NCBI GenBank assembly: GCA_963698775.1
Contig: CAVOSE010000076.1
Coordinates: forward strand, 62,001 to 126,000
Source: Thiohalocapsa sp963698775
GTDB taxonomy: Bacteria > Pseudomonadota > Gammaproteobacteria > Chromatiales > Chromatiaceae
DNA: 64,000 nucleotides
Direction: 5' to 3'
The notes below the pieces were generated by a model. It was given only the letters and a program-made list of their open reading frames with translations. It was not told where the DNA came from and did no database searches. Position 1 is the stretch's first letter. Each line of letters starts with the position of its first letter. The position numbers and the translations under genes were made by a program. Shown one piece after another: positions 39,256 through 48,779 of this stretch.

Positions 39256-40416
39256 TCAGCGCTGTACGTCACCCTCGTAGACGTCGGCGAGCGGCACGTC
39301 CGCGGCGTCCGGTTGCTCGGATTCGTCACGGCGGGCCGACGAGCCAACGAAGGGCAACTCGGTGGGTGCGCGATCGCGGGGGAACACCACAAGATGATCG
39401 GCCTGCAAACGCACGCCGATCTGGTCGCCGACGGCGTGGCGATAATGGCTCGGGACCAGGCAGAGTACCTCGGTGCCGCTGGTCAATCGCAGCGTATACA
39501 GGAACTCAGCACCGCGGAAGGCTCGCTCCACGACGATGGCCTTGCGAGGGCTCGACTCATCGTAGAGCATGTCATCGGGGCGGATCAGGACTTCCGCCGC
39601 GGAGCCTGGCTCCAGCCCGTGGGGATGCGCGCCGGCGATGCGTCCGAGCTCGGTCTTGACCCGAATGTCGTCGTACACCGTCGCGGGCAGAAGTACGCCC
39701 TGGCCGATGAAGTCTGCGACGAAACGGTCTGCTGGTTCATGGTAGAGGCTGAAGCCCGTGCCCCATTGATGCACCTGGCCATGCCCAAGGACGCCGATGA
39801 GATCGGCCATGGCAAAGGCCTCGAGCTGGTCGTGGGTGACAAGAATCGCCGTCACGCCCTCGCGCTTGAGTACATCGCGTACCTCACGCGCCAGTTGCTC
39901 GCGCAATTCCGCGTCCATGCTCGAGAAGGGTTCGTCCAGCAGCAGAATCTGGGGCCTTGGGGCCATGGCGCGGGCCAGCGCCACGCGCTGCTGCATACCG
40001 CCTGACAGTTCATGGGGAAACTGCCGAGCCGCATCTTGTAGACCCACCAGTTCCAACAGCTCTTCGACGCGTTTGCGCCGCACGGCCCTCGATTGGCGCC
40101 GCAGCCCGAAGCCGATGTTGTCGGCGACCGAAAGATGCGGAAACAGCGCAAAGTCCTGAAAGACCATGCCGATCTGCCGGCGCTCGGGCGGCACCGTCTG
40201 GTTGGTATCCGAGACCAGCCGCCCGTTCAGGCGCACCTCGCCTCGGCTGACCGGCTCGAATCCGGCGATGGCGCGCAGCAAGGTGGTCTTGCCGCAGCCG
40301 CTTGGGCCGAGCAGACAACCGATGGTGCCGGCCGCGAGCACGAAGCTCACATCCTGCACGATGGTGTTGTCGCCGTAGGCGACGCTGACCTGTTGGACCT
40401 CAAGCTGACTGGGCAT
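39256..40416 (-). CDS. fbpC: ABC transporter ATP-binding protein, Fe(III)-type
   Basis: ATPase of an importer. Walker A GPSGCGKTTLL, signature LSGGMQQRVALARA, Walker B ILLLDEPFSSMD and switch His in VTHDQLEA are intact. The C-terminal OB-like domain (from about residue 240) is of the MalK/FbpC type. The start overlaps the end of the permease gene by 17 bases. Substrate could be iron, thiamine or another ion; the FbpBC layout favours iron. Confidence 0.88.
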   Translation of the reverse strand: MPSQLEVQQVSVAYGDNTIVQDVSFVLAAGTIGCLLGPSGCGKTTLLRAIAGFEPVSRGEVRLNGRLVSDTNQTVPPERRQIGMVFQDFALFPHLSVADNIGFGLRRQSRAVRRKRVEELLELVGLQDAARQFPHELSGGMQQRVALARAMAPRPQILLLDEPFSSMDAELREQLAREVRDVLKREGVTAILVTHDQLEAFAMADLIGVLGHGQVHQWGTGFSLYHEPADRFVADFIGQGVLLPATVYDDIRVKTELGRIAGAHPHGLEPGSAAEVLIRPDDMLYDESSPRKAIVVERAFRGAEFLYTLRLTSGTEVLCLVPSHYRHAVGDQIGVRLQADHLVVFPRDRAPTELPFVGSSARRDESEQPDAADVPLADVYEGDVQR

Positions 40417-42094
40417 GGCGGGAGCGGGTGATGGAACGGCTGAGCAGAATGACGGGGAGCAGGCCGGCGGCGACAATGGTCAGCGCCGCCGGACCGGAGT
40501 CCGCCAGGCGCTCGTCCGCGGCCAGCTCGTAGGCACGCACTGCGAGCGTGTTGAAGTTGAACGGGCGCAAGATCAGCGTCGCCGGCAGTTCCTTGAGAAC
40601 ATCCACGAACACCAACAGCAGCGCCGTCAGCAGGCTGCCGCGGAGCATCGGCATGTGGATGCGCCGCAGCACCTCGTTGGGCCGATAGCCCAGAGAACGC
40701 CCGGCCTCGTCCATGGATGGGCGGATCTTGCCGAGCCCCGATTCGACCGTCTGCAACGACACGGCCAGAAAGCGAACCATGTAGGCGAATATCAGGGCCG
40801 TCAGTGTCCCGCTGAGCAGCAGCCCGGTGGAGATGCCGAGGCTGGCGCGCATCCAGGCATCGATGCTGTTGTCGACCCAGGCAAACGGGATCAGGACACC
40901 GACGGCGATGACCGTGCCGGGCACCGCATAGCCCAGGCTCGCCACGCGCACCGCGGCCTTCACCGTGGGCGATGGATACAACCGTCGACCGTAGCCGAGC
41001 AGCAGCGCCAGAAACAAGGCCAGCAGGGCGGCACCCGCGGCAAGACCTATGCTGTTCAGCGCCAGGGTTGCGAATGCACCGTCCCAACGCGTCTCGGCCA
41101 CGGTTAGGCTCCACCAGCCGAGTTGCGCCGCCGGCAGCAGAAAGCCGAACAACAGCGGCAGCAAGCAGGACGTGAACGCAAGTGTGGCGCGCCAACCGCG
41201 CAGCGGCAGCCGGCGGATGCTTTGCTCACGCTGGCTGGTGTGGTGGTAGCGGGCATGGCGACGCGACCAGCGCTCGAGCAGGATCAGCACGAACACGAAG
41301 GTCAGTAGCATCGCGGAGAGCTGTGCCGCGGCGGCCGCGTTTCCGAGCCCGAACCAAGTGCGGAAGATCCCGGTGGTAAAGGTCGACACGCCGAAATACT
41401 GAACCGTGCCGTAGTCCGCCAGCGTCTCCATCAGCGCCAGTGAAAGACCCGCGACGATAGCCGGTCGCGCCAACGGCAACGCCACGGAGTAAAAGGTGCG
41501 CCACGGACCGTTGCCCAGCGTGCGACTGACGTCGAGCACGCAAAGGGACTGGCTCAGAAACGCCGCTCGCGTGAGCAGATAGACATAGGGGTAGAGGACC
41601 AGCGACAGCATCAACGCGGCCCCTGGCAATGAGCGTATTTCCGGGAACCAGTAGTCGCCGTACCCCCAGCCGGTCCACTCCCGCAGCGTGGTCTGGACCG
41701 GGCCGGCAAAATCGAGCATGCCCGTGTAGGTATAGGCGATGATGTAGGCCGGCATCGCCATCGGTAGCAACAGTGCCCATTCGAACAGCGCGCGGCCGGG
41801 AAAGCGGCACATGCTGGTGAGCCAGGCGGTGCCGACCCCAGCGAGCAGCGTACCGCCGGCAACGCCGAGCATCAGCAAGAGCGAGTTACCGACATAGTCC
41901 GCCAGCACGGTCTCCGCCAGGTGCCGCCAGATGTCGCCGGTCGGCACGAAGACGAATCCGATCACCACCAGCACCGGCAGTGCCAACAGCAGCGCGATCG
42001 CGATCACACTTGTCGGCCACCAGGCGCGATGGGATGCGCTCTGTTGCAGGCGAGCGGGGGCAGTGTTCTGGCTGGGAATGACGGTGTCGGTCAA
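40400..42094 (-). CDS. fbpB: ABC transporter permease, Fe(III)/thiamine type, double length
   Basis: Inner-membrane permease with about 12 predicted helices, two copies of the binding-protein-dependent permease domain in one chain. The second EAA-type loop reads MDEAGRSLGYRPNEVLRRIHMPMLRG. The first is DVSRTLGNGPWRTFYSVALPLARPAI. No clear ATG precedes the first helix; I use TTG 42094, with the frame open to 42250. A binding-protein gene is absent on both sides, which is unusual. Confidence 0.86.
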   Translation of the reverse strand: MTDTVIPSQNTAPARLQQSASHRAWWPTSVIAIALLLALPVLVVIGFVFVPTGDIWRHLAETVLADYVGNSLLLMLGVAGGTLLAGVGTAWLTSMCRFPGRALFEWALLLPMAMPAYIIAYTYTGMLDFAGPVQTTLREWTGWGYGDYWFPEIRSLPGAALMLSLVLYPYVYLLTRAAFLSQSLCVLDVSRTLGNGPWRTFYSVALPLARPAIVAGLSLALMETLADYGTVQYFGVSTFTTGIFRTWFGLGNAAAAAQLSAMLLTFVFVLILLERWSRRHARYHHTSQREQSIRRLPLRGWRATLAFTSCLLPLLFGFLLPAAQLGWWSLTVAETRWDGAFATLALNSIGLAAGAALLALFLALLLGYGRRLYPSPTVKAAVRVASLGYAVPGTVIAVGVLIPFAWVDNSIDAWMRASLGISTGLLLSGTLTALIFAYMVRFLAVSLQTVESGLGKIRPSMDEAGRSLGYRPNEVLRRIHMPMLRGSLLTALLLVFVDVLKELPATLILRPFNFNTLAVRAYELAADERLADSGPAALTIVAAGLLPVILLSRSITRSRHAQSA

Positions 42095-42292
42095 GGCGCA
42101 GGTCCGGGGCCGGGCGGATGGGCACTGTACTTCAGAGCCGGTATTGAACCACGAACGGCAATGCCGCCGCGCAACAAGCGCTTGCTTCCCAAGCCGGCGA
42201 GCCCTCGTAGCATGCGAGTCGCAGGCGCGAGCAGGCGCCGCAGGATCCAAGCCGCGACACTATCGCGTGTGAGCATTGCTACCACGGGTCGC

Positions 42293-43201
42293 TCAAAGGC
42301 CTTTTGATGGGTGCGGCCAAGCGAGGAGATCGCCGTCGAGCAGGGAGGCGACCGCTAGTTTCGTGCTGGCGATGATGCGTTCACGGGCGCTGGTACCAAA
42401 CGCTATCTCCGGGGGCCGCGCTCCATTGTCTACCGCGGCTGTCCGAAGCTTGGCATCTGGATCGGTGCAGACCAGTTCGCACAGGCCATCAGTGGGGGAC
42501 TCGAAATCGCAATGACCAGCGCCTTTGATGCGCTGCACCCGTGCCCAATCGGTGGCGGCGAACACCGCGCGGCCGTTATCGAGCGCGTTGCAGTTGGTTG
42601 GTTCGCCAGCCAGGGCGAGTAGGGGCTTGTCGAGGCCCTTGGCGGCGCGCACGCCAAGGCCCTGCGTCTCGACTAGGTCGAGCGTGACGATACCGATGCC
42701 TTTGGGGTCGGCGCGCCCGGCGATCACAGCGGCGAGTCCGCCAGCGGAAAAACCGGCGTAGACGACCCGCCGAGCGTCCAGGTGGCGGGCCAGTGCGACC
42801 ATGTCGAGCCCGTTTTGCGCGTGGCGACCATCCCAGGGGCTCGCGTTGCAGAAATCGAGGGTGGCGACCCGAGTACCGGAGGCGGCGAGGGATGTGGCCA
42901 AGCCCTTCATCTGCGTCTGGCTGCGTAGAAATCCATGCGCAAGCACAACCAGGTCGTCGGCTTGGCTGTCCATGTGATCGGCAGCGCCGCCGTTGGCCAG
43001 CGCCTGGGCGTTTGGGCCATCGGGCACGTAGACGCGGTAATCGAGCCGGCATCCCGTGGACGAGTCGATGCTGCCGGCGATCACCCGCACGCCGGGCGGC
43101 AGCGTTGTTGCGGTGTCGTCGCTCCCCGGCCGCAGCAGGAGTCCCGAGCAACTCGCGAGCAGCAATAGGGTGGGCAACAGGTAGCGGAGCTTGGTTTGCA
43201 T
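42293..43201 (-). CDS. Alpha/beta-hydrolase lipoprotein
   Basis: The N-terminus MQTKLRYLLPTLLLLASCSG has a lipobox (LLAS-C), so the protein should be a membrane lipoprotein. DDLVVLAHGFLRSQTQM is the oxyanion region and VVYAGFSAGGLAAVIAG the nucleophile elbow with Ser. A His in GAGHCDFESP is a candidate catalytic base. Several Cys may form disulfides. Substrate unknown. The open frame extends upstream but the lipoprotein signal fixes the start. Confidence 0.82.
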   Translation of the reverse strand: MQTKLRYLLPTLLLLASCSGLLLRPGSDDTATTLPPGVRVIAGSIDSSTGCRLDYRVYVPDGPNAQALANGGAADHMDSQADDLVVLAHGFLRSQTQMKGLATSLAASGTRVATLDFCNASPWDGRHAQNGLDMVALARHLDARRVVYAGFSAGGLAAVIAGRADPKGIGIVTLDLVETQGLGVRAAKGLDKPLLALAGEPTNCNALDNGRAVFAATDWARVQRIKGAGHCDFESPTDGLCELVCTDPDAKLRTAAVDNGARPPEIAFGTSARERIIASTKLAVASLLDGDLLAWPHPSKGL

Positions 43202-43321
43202 GAGCGTTAGATGTTGGTCGTGCTGCCCATCATCAACGACTGCCGATCGACCGGTGGGTCCAGGCCCACTGTTGACCAGCCGACAACCGCGCCCGCGATA
43301 GCGGGGTGTTACCCTTGCCGG

Positions 43322-45148
43322 ATGTCCAACGCGAATCGATCCAAGTCCGGCGCTCAGACCGCCAATGCTATTCCGGTCCGGATCCGTCGAATTGCCGAGG
43401 CGTCGGCCCAGCCGTCGGACCTGAAAGCCCTGATGCGTCAGCTGTACCTCCACCGGGGCGATGCCGAGCCGACGTCAGCCGGCCTCGCCGACCTGTTGCC
43501 GGCGACCGATCTGCTCGGCATCGGAGCCGCCGCCGAGTTATTGGCCGACTGCATCGGCAGGGACGGGCGCATTGTCGTCGTCGGTGACTTCGATGCCGAC
43601 GGCGCCACCGGCAGCGCGGTGGCCATGCTCGGCCTGCGCGCGCTCGGTGCCACCAGCCTCCGGCACCTGACCCCCAGCCGATTCAAGCATGGCTACGGCC
43701 TGAGCCCGGCGGTGGTCGATGCCGCGGCGCCGCACAAGCCGGGCTTGCTGATCACCGTCGACAACGGCATAGCCAGCCTTGCCGGTGTCGAGCGTGCGCG
43801 GGCACTGGGCATTCCGGTACTGGTCACCGATCACCACCTGCCAGGGCCGGAGCTGCCCGAGGCGGCGGCCATCGTCAACCCCAATCAGCACGGCTGTGGC
43901 TTCGCCAGCAAGCACCTGGCCGGCGTCGGCGTCATGTTCTATCTGCTCGCGGCGACGCGCTCGGAACTGCGCCGCCGCGGCTGGTTCGACAGTGCCCGCG
44001 TCGGTGCGATCGCCGAGCCAAATCTGGCCCAATGGCTAGATTTGGTTGCCCTTGGTACGGTCGCGGACGTCGTCACGCTCGACCGCAACAACCGCATCCT
44101 GGTCGAGCAGGGGCTGCGTCGCATCCGTGCCGGTCACTGTCGCCCGGGGTTGCGGGCGCTGCTGGAGATCGCCGGTTGCCGCATACAGCAAGTCACCGCG
44201 CGCGACCTGGGCTTCTCGGCGGGTCCCCGACTCAACGCCGCCGGCCGTCTCGACGACATGAGCGTCGGCGTGGAGTGCCTGGTCACCGAAGACCCGGTGC
44301 GGGCAATGCAGCTGGCGCGCGAACTACACGCCCTCAACAGCGAACGCCGCGAGATCGAGTACGACATGCGTGAGGCGGCCGAGGGCATCGTCAGCGGCCT
44401 GGCGGCGCAGGCCGGCGAGCTGCCGGCCGGGCTGTGCCTGTATGGAGCCGATTGGCACCAGGGCGTCATCGGTATCGTCGCCGCACGCATCCGCGAGCGT
44501 TGGCACCGGCCCGTCATTGCGTTTGCCGACGCTGGTCCAGGTGGCGCCGCGGTTGCCGACGCCAGTGCCTGCGCGGATGCCGCCATGGAGCATGGCCCCA
44601 TGCTGCGCGGCTCCGCACGCTCCATCGAAGGGCTACATATTCGCGACGTCATCGATGCGGTGGACAAGCGTTGCCCCGGTCTCATCGAACGCTTCGGCGG
44701 TCATGCGATGGCCGCCGGCCTCAGCCTGCCGCTGCATGCGCTGGACGACTTTCGCGGCGCCTTCGCGGATGAGGTCAGGCGTGAACTCGGCGACGCGCCG
44801 ACGGTGCGTGAACTACTCTCCGACGGCGAGCTTCCCGGCCCCATGCTGAATCTGCAGACCGCCGACGCGCTGCGCCTTGCGGGTCCCTGGGGTAAGGGCT
44901 TTACAGAACCTATGTTCGACGGCCTTTTCGACGTGTCAGACAAGCGGATTGTCGCCGAACGCCACCTGAAGCTGCGCGTGCGCGCCGCGGATGGTGTGCC
45001 GCTGGAGGCCATCGGCTTCAACCTGGCGGAACGGCGCGCTGAGGTCGGTGACCGGATGCGCCTGGCCTACCGGCTGGACGTGAATGACTACCGTGGGCTG
45101 CGGGCCCCGCAGCTCATCCTCGAGCACATTGAGGCACCGGAGTCTTGA
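43322..45148 (+). CDS. recJ: Single-strand-specific exonuclease RecJ
   Basis: 5'-to-3' ssDNA exonuclease of recombination and mismatch repair. DHH-type motifs are VVVGDFDADGATGSAVA, LLITVDNGIAS, VTDHHLPG and VALGTVADVVTL. DHHA1 is seen in GIVAARIRERWHRPVIAFAD and GGHAMAAGLSLPL. ATG 43322 is chosen; the frame is open upstream to 43211. Its 3' end overlaps that of the convergent GH13 gene by 61 bases. Confidence 0.95.
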   Translation: MSNANRSKSGAQTANAIPVRIRRIAEASAQPSDLKALMRQLYLHRGDAEPTSAGLADLLPATDLLGIGAAAELLADCIGRDGRIVVVGDFDADGATGSAVAMLGLRALGATSLRHLTPSRFKHGYGLSPAVVDAAAPHKPGLLITVDNGIASLAGVERARALGIPVLVTDHHLPGPELPEAAAIVNPNQHGCGFASKHLAGVGVMFYLLAATRSELRRRGWFDSARVGAIAEPNLAQWLDLVALGTVADVVTLDRNNRILVEQGLRRIRAGHCRPGLRALLEIAGCRIQQVTARDLGFSAGPRLNAAGRLDDMSVGVECLVTEDPVRAMQLARELHALNSERREIEYDMREAAEGIVSGLAAQAGELPAGLCLYGADWHQGVIGIVAARIRERWHRPVIAFADAGPGGAAVADASACADAAMEHGPMLRGSARSIEGLHIRDVIDAVDKRCPGLIERFGGHAMAAGLSLPLHALDDFRGAFADEVRRELGDAPTVRELLSDGELPGPMLNLQTADALRLAGPWGKGFTEPMFDGLFDVSDKRIVAERHLKLRVRAADGVPLEAIGFNLAERRAEVGDRMRLAYRLDVNDYRGLRAPQLILEHIEAPES

Positions 45149-46419
45149 GCAACCAGTACGCGTGCCATGCCGGGGCCAAGCCAGAATTCGAACGGACTTG
45201 GCAGATGGTCCATCGGCCAGTCCGGTGACAGGTCGCGCAGCGATGCTGGGGATGGGATCAGGTGTTTGAGATCGTCGACGTAGAAGCGTTGTCGGTTCCA
45301 GGGGTCTTTATTCAGCACCAGCAGTGCCTGACTGGGGCCGCTGATGGCGTGTTTGCGCAGCACGAGGATGGATGGGTCGTGATAATCCAGCCGTTCGAGT
45401 TGGCCCTCTGCGCCGAATACCGGCGCCTCGGTCTTGATGGCATTGACCTGGCGGACGAAGTCGGTGAGGTCGACGTTGGGTTGCTCCCAGTCGTTGGGAG
45501 TGGTGGTGACGACGTCCAGTCGCTTGCGAAAGCCGTATTCAAAGCCCATCGGCATCATCACGCCAGTGGCGAACAGCGCGGTGAACAGATAGCGCTGGCG
45601 CAGGGCATCGACGTTGCTTTCAAACTCTTCGAACAGGCGCCGGGTGTCGTGGCTTTCCGGAAAGCCGATCGACGGGGCGATGTGGCGTGTCAGCTCGTAT
45701 TGCTCGAGTAGCCAGTCGCCGTGGAAGTCCCACCACTTGGCGCTGTTGAAGATGGCGTCGAAGCCTGCAGAGGCGGTGTCGCGGGTCTGCTTGGGTGTGC
45801 AGCCCAGGGTCTCGGCGACGAAGACGGTGTCCGGATGCTTAGCGCGAATTTGGTCAATGATGCGGCTCCAAAAGTCGGTTGGGATCTGGTAAGCGGCGTC
45901 GCAGCGAAAGCCGCGGAAACCGAGTCCGATCAGGTGTTCCACCATTTGCACGCAATAGGCGAGCAGGCCGTTGGGGTCATCTGCGTGGCGCAGCGCGCCC
46001 TGGTGATCGAACTGGGCGAGATCGCGCCAAACGACCTTGTTGCCGTTGTCCTCGATGCAGAATGGATTAGCGACCCGGCCATGCTCATGCACGAACCAGT
46101 CCGGATGCGACTTCACCAACGCGCTGTCCTCGGCGCAATGGTTGATGACCAGGTCGATCATCAGCGAAAGACCCTGCTGCCCTGCGGCCTTGGCCATCGC
46201 GCGGACCTGATCGTCCGCGCCGAGCTTCGATTTCGGGCGCAACAGGACCGGGTTGATGGCGAAGTAATCGGCGATGGAGTACAGGCTGCCGGAGCGCCCG
46301 AGTTTCTGGATAGGATTGACGAATACCCAGTCGAAACCCATCGCCGCCGCCCGTTCCAGATGCGGCTCCCATTCATCGAACGGTCCCGCCAGCAGCGGGA
46401 ACAGGTTATAGATCAGCAT
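45088..46419 (-). CDS. GH13 alpha-amylase-family glycosidase
   Basis: TIM-barrel alpha-glucan enzyme. The catalytic nucleophile Asp is in GFRGFRCDAAYQIP, the acid/base Glu in TVFVAETLGCT and the transition-state Asp in GFPESHDTRRLF. DLVINHCAED is region I. At 443 residues it lacks extra N-terminal domains and begins directly with the barrel (MLIYNLFPLLAG). GlgE-like maltosyltransferase or amylase activity cannot be told apart. It lies just downstream of glgA and glgB, so a role in glycogen metabolism is likely. The last 20 residues overlap recJ on the other strand and look non-homologous. Confidence 0.85.
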   Translation of the reverse strand: MLIYNLFPLLAGPFDEWEPHLERAAAMGFDWVFVNPIQKLGRSGSLYSIADYFAINPVLLRPKSKLGADDQVRAMAKAAGQQGLSLMIDLVINHCAEDSALVKSHPDWFVHEHGRVANPFCIEDNGNKVVWRDLAQFDHQGALRHADDPNGLLAYCVQMVEHLIGLGFRGFRCDAAYQIPTDFWSRIIDQIRAKHPDTVFVAETLGCTPKQTRDTASAGFDAIFNSAKWWDFHGDWLLEQYELTRHIAPSIGFPESHDTRRLFEEFESNVDALRQRYLFTALFATGVMMPMGFEYGFRKRLDVVTTTPNDWEQPNVDLTDFVRQVNAIKTEAPVFGAEGQLERLDYHDPSILVLRKHAISGPSQALLVLNKDPWNRQRFYVDDLKHLIPSPASLRDLSPDWPMDHLPSPFEFWLGPGMARVLVAQDSGASMCSRMSCGARSPR

Positions 46420-46527
46420 GCTTGGTCGTGCTCTTAGTCATGAGTCAAATACAAGTCAAACAACAAATGCAATCGTTGTCTTAGTCGAGTATTTCCGAGA
46501 CTGCGTGCCCGGCTAGCGGGCGTGCCT

Positions 46528-46635
46528 GTGGGAGCGGCTTGCAGCCGCGATTTGCAACCACCGAGACGCAGCACGAGGCGCGATCCTGCGTGCAAACTCT
46601 TCTCGCGACGTGTCGCGATTGCAAATCGCTCCCAC
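46528..46635. repeat. REPIN-like pair of inverted REP elements
   Basis: GTGGGAGCG opens the element and CGCTCCCAC closes it. Each arm carries its own short palindrome: GCGGCTTGCAGCCGC on the left, TCGCGACGTGTCGCGA on the right. The arms also share GATTTGCAA. The head GTGGGAGC with an adjoining palindrome resembles REP sequences of Pseudomonas and related genera. It fills the gap between the GH13 gene and glgA. Confidence 0.75.
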
Positions 46636-46667
46636 GGCGCGCTTGCCGTCCTCGGTTACCGCGAGCC

Positions 46668-48779
46668 CTAGCGATCGCGAATGAAGTCGTAGATGTTCAG
46701 ATAATCCTGCCCGGGCTGATTCCACGAGTAATCGGCGCGCATCGCGTTCTTGATCAGCTCCCGGAAGTGCTCCGGGTACTGGTAATAACAGTCGATGGCT
46801 CGGCCCAGGGCCGACTCCAGACCGGGGACGTCGTAGTTGTCGAAGCGGTAGCCGTTGCGCTGGTCTAGCGGACGGTCGGAATGGTCCTTGTCGAAGACCG
46901 TGTCCGCCAGGCCGCCGACGGTGCGCACCACCGGGACGGTGCCGTAGCGCAGCGAGATCAGCTGCGTCAGACCGCAGGGTTCGAACTGACTTGGCACCAA
47001 CATGATGTCGGCGCCGGCGTAGATCAGATGCGCTAGATCGTCGTCGAAGCCGATCTCTAGATGACAGTCGGGGCTGTCATTGAGCATGCGCTTCAGACCC
47101 CAGAAGTCGTTGTTGATGGCCTGATCTGGACTGGAACCGAGCAGCACGAACTGGCCGCCCCGTTCCAGCGTGCTGAAGATCGCGTGGCGCACCAGCTCCA
47201 GGCCCTTTTGCGGATCGAGCCGACCGATGAAGGCGACGATGGGCTTGTCGCTGTCCGCGAGCATCAGTCGATGGCGCAGGGCGCGCTTGTTGTCGTACTT
47301 GGTGTCGATGTTGTCGACCCCGTAGCGGGCCGGGATCTGATGGTCCACCTCCGGATTCCAGACGTCGTAATCGATGCCGTTGACGACGCCGCCGTATTTC
47401 ATGTGGTGGGTGTGCAGCGTCGGCTCCAGGCCGAAGCCCTGGCCCTGATCCTTGGTCTCGAAGGCATAACGTGGCGAGACGGTGGTGACGAAGTTGGAGT
47501 AGACGATGCCCGCCTTGAGGAGGTTGAGCGCATTCTTGTGCCGGTTGTCGCCCATGCGGTTCCAGTCGAAGAATCGTTCCGGCTGATGGAGTCCCGTGGC
47601 GCGCAACAGTTCGGCACCGGTAACGCCCTGGTGCTTGAAGTTGTGGATGGTGAGGCAGGCGCGCGGATGGCTCATCCCAAGCTGCTGGTAGAACTCGTAC
47701 AGGAATACCGGCACCAATGCGGTCTGCCAGTCATGGCAGTGGATGATGTCCGGATGCTTACCGGCCTGCCATAGGAACTCCATCGCCGCGCGGGAAAAGA
47801 ACGCGTAGCGCAACACGTCGTCTGGGAAGCCGTAGATGCTGCCGCGGTTAAAGAAGTTGTCGCCGGAGTGCGGTTCGATAAAAAAGCACTTTCGACCATG
47901 CACGAAGCCGAAGTACACCGTGCAATGGATAGCCCCGTCGTACCAGGGCACCCACAGGTCCTTATAGGCCTCATGCAGCTCGAAGATCTGGTCGTAGCGC
48001 AGGCTGTCGTACTTGGGCAGGATGATCTCGACATGATTGCCACGGATGGCAAGCTCGCGACTGATGCCGAACACCACATCCGCAAGCCCGCCGACCTTGG
48101 CCACCGGCGCCATTTCGGGCGTGATGTGCACAATATAGAGGCTGGGCCGGTGAGCGTGGTACACCTCCGGGGCTGGCGGTTCCGGCATGCCTTGCGGTTC
48201 CGGTTCCGGTGCCGGCTCCAGATCCATTGCCGGCTCCGGCGCTGGTTCTGGCACTGGCTCCAGCTCGGGTGTGGGTGCGGGCGTTGTTGGCGACTGCGGC
48301 GTGCTGGGTTGCTGGGCAGCCGGTGGCGTCCGGTTGACGGGTGTCAGCGGGGCTACCGGCCGAACCTCCGCGGTCGGCTCCGCTTGATTCGCCGGTCGCG
48401 TGGCGGTTTCCGGCGCTGGTTCCTTCTTACCGGCAACGCGGGTCGCCGGCAGTGGCGCTTTCGGCTCGGTCGCGGGCTCGGCGGGTTGCTCAGCCGCCCG
48501 CTTGGCAGCGGTTACCTGGCCGGCGGCGGGTTTTGGTACCGTCTTTTTGACTGGCCGCCTCGGACTGGTCGGGGCGCTTGCTGGGCTCGCCGCGGGCAAT
48601 GGAGGCGCCTTCACGTCGCGCGCGGAGTCCGCCGCGGGCCGAGCTTGCCCAGCGTCTGGCGCAGCTGTTGGTGCGGCTCTTGATGGGGCTGAGGCCTGGG
48701 GTGCGACCGGGGGCGCGACCCTACCGGCGGATGTCTTGCGTGCGGCGGATTTCTTCGACGTCGTGGGCTTTTTTGCCAT
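46668..48779 (-). CDS. glgA: Glycogen synthase with long low-complexity N-terminal extension
   Basis: ADP-glucose-dependent glucan synthase (GT5). The catalytic part starts near residue 213 (PSLYIVHITPEMAPVAKVGGLADVV, with the KVGG nucleotide motif). It has WQTALVPVFLYE, NGIDYDVWNPEVD, GRLDPQKGLELV and VPSQFEPCGLTQLISLRYGTVPVVR. The first 210 or so residues are Ala/Pro/Lys-rich, starting MAKKPTTSKKSAARKTSAG, and end in Pro-Glu repeats. They resemble histone-H1-like basic tails and are not part of known bacterial GlgA. It lies downstream of glgB on the same strand, about 300 bases away. Confidence 0.94.
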   Translation of the reverse strand: MAKKPTTSKKSAARKTSAGRVAPPVAPQASAPSRAAPTAAPDAGQARPAADSARDVKAPPLPAASPASAPTSPRRPVKKTVPKPAAGQVTAAKRAAEQPAEPATEPKAPLPATRVAGKKEPAPETATRPANQAEPTAEVRPVAPLTPVNRTPPAAQQPSTPQSPTTPAPTPELEPVPEPAPEPAMDLEPAPEPEPQGMPEPPAPEVYHAHRPSLYIVHITPEMAPVAKVGGLADVVFGISRELAIRGNHVEIILPKYDSLRYDQIFELHEAYKDLWVPWYDGAIHCTVYFGFVHGRKCFFIEPHSGDNFFNRGSIYGFPDDVLRYAFFSRAAMEFLWQAGKHPDIIHCHDWQTALVPVFLYEFYQQLGMSHPRACLTIHNFKHQGVTGAELLRATGLHQPERFFDWNRMGDNRHKNALNLLKAGIVYSNFVTTVSPRYAFETKDQGQGFGLEPTLHTHHMKYGGVVNGIDYDVWNPEVDHQIPARYGVDNIDTKYDNKRALRHRLMLADSDKPIVAFIGRLDPQKGLELVRHAIFSTLERGGQFVLLGSSPDQAINNDFWGLKRMLNDSPDCHLEIGFDDDLAHLIYAGADIMLVPSQFEPCGLTQLISLRYGTVPVVRTVGGLADTVFDKDHSDRPLDQRNGYRFDNYDVPGLESALGRAIDCYYQYPEHFRELIKNAMRADYSWNQPGQDYLNIYDFIRDR

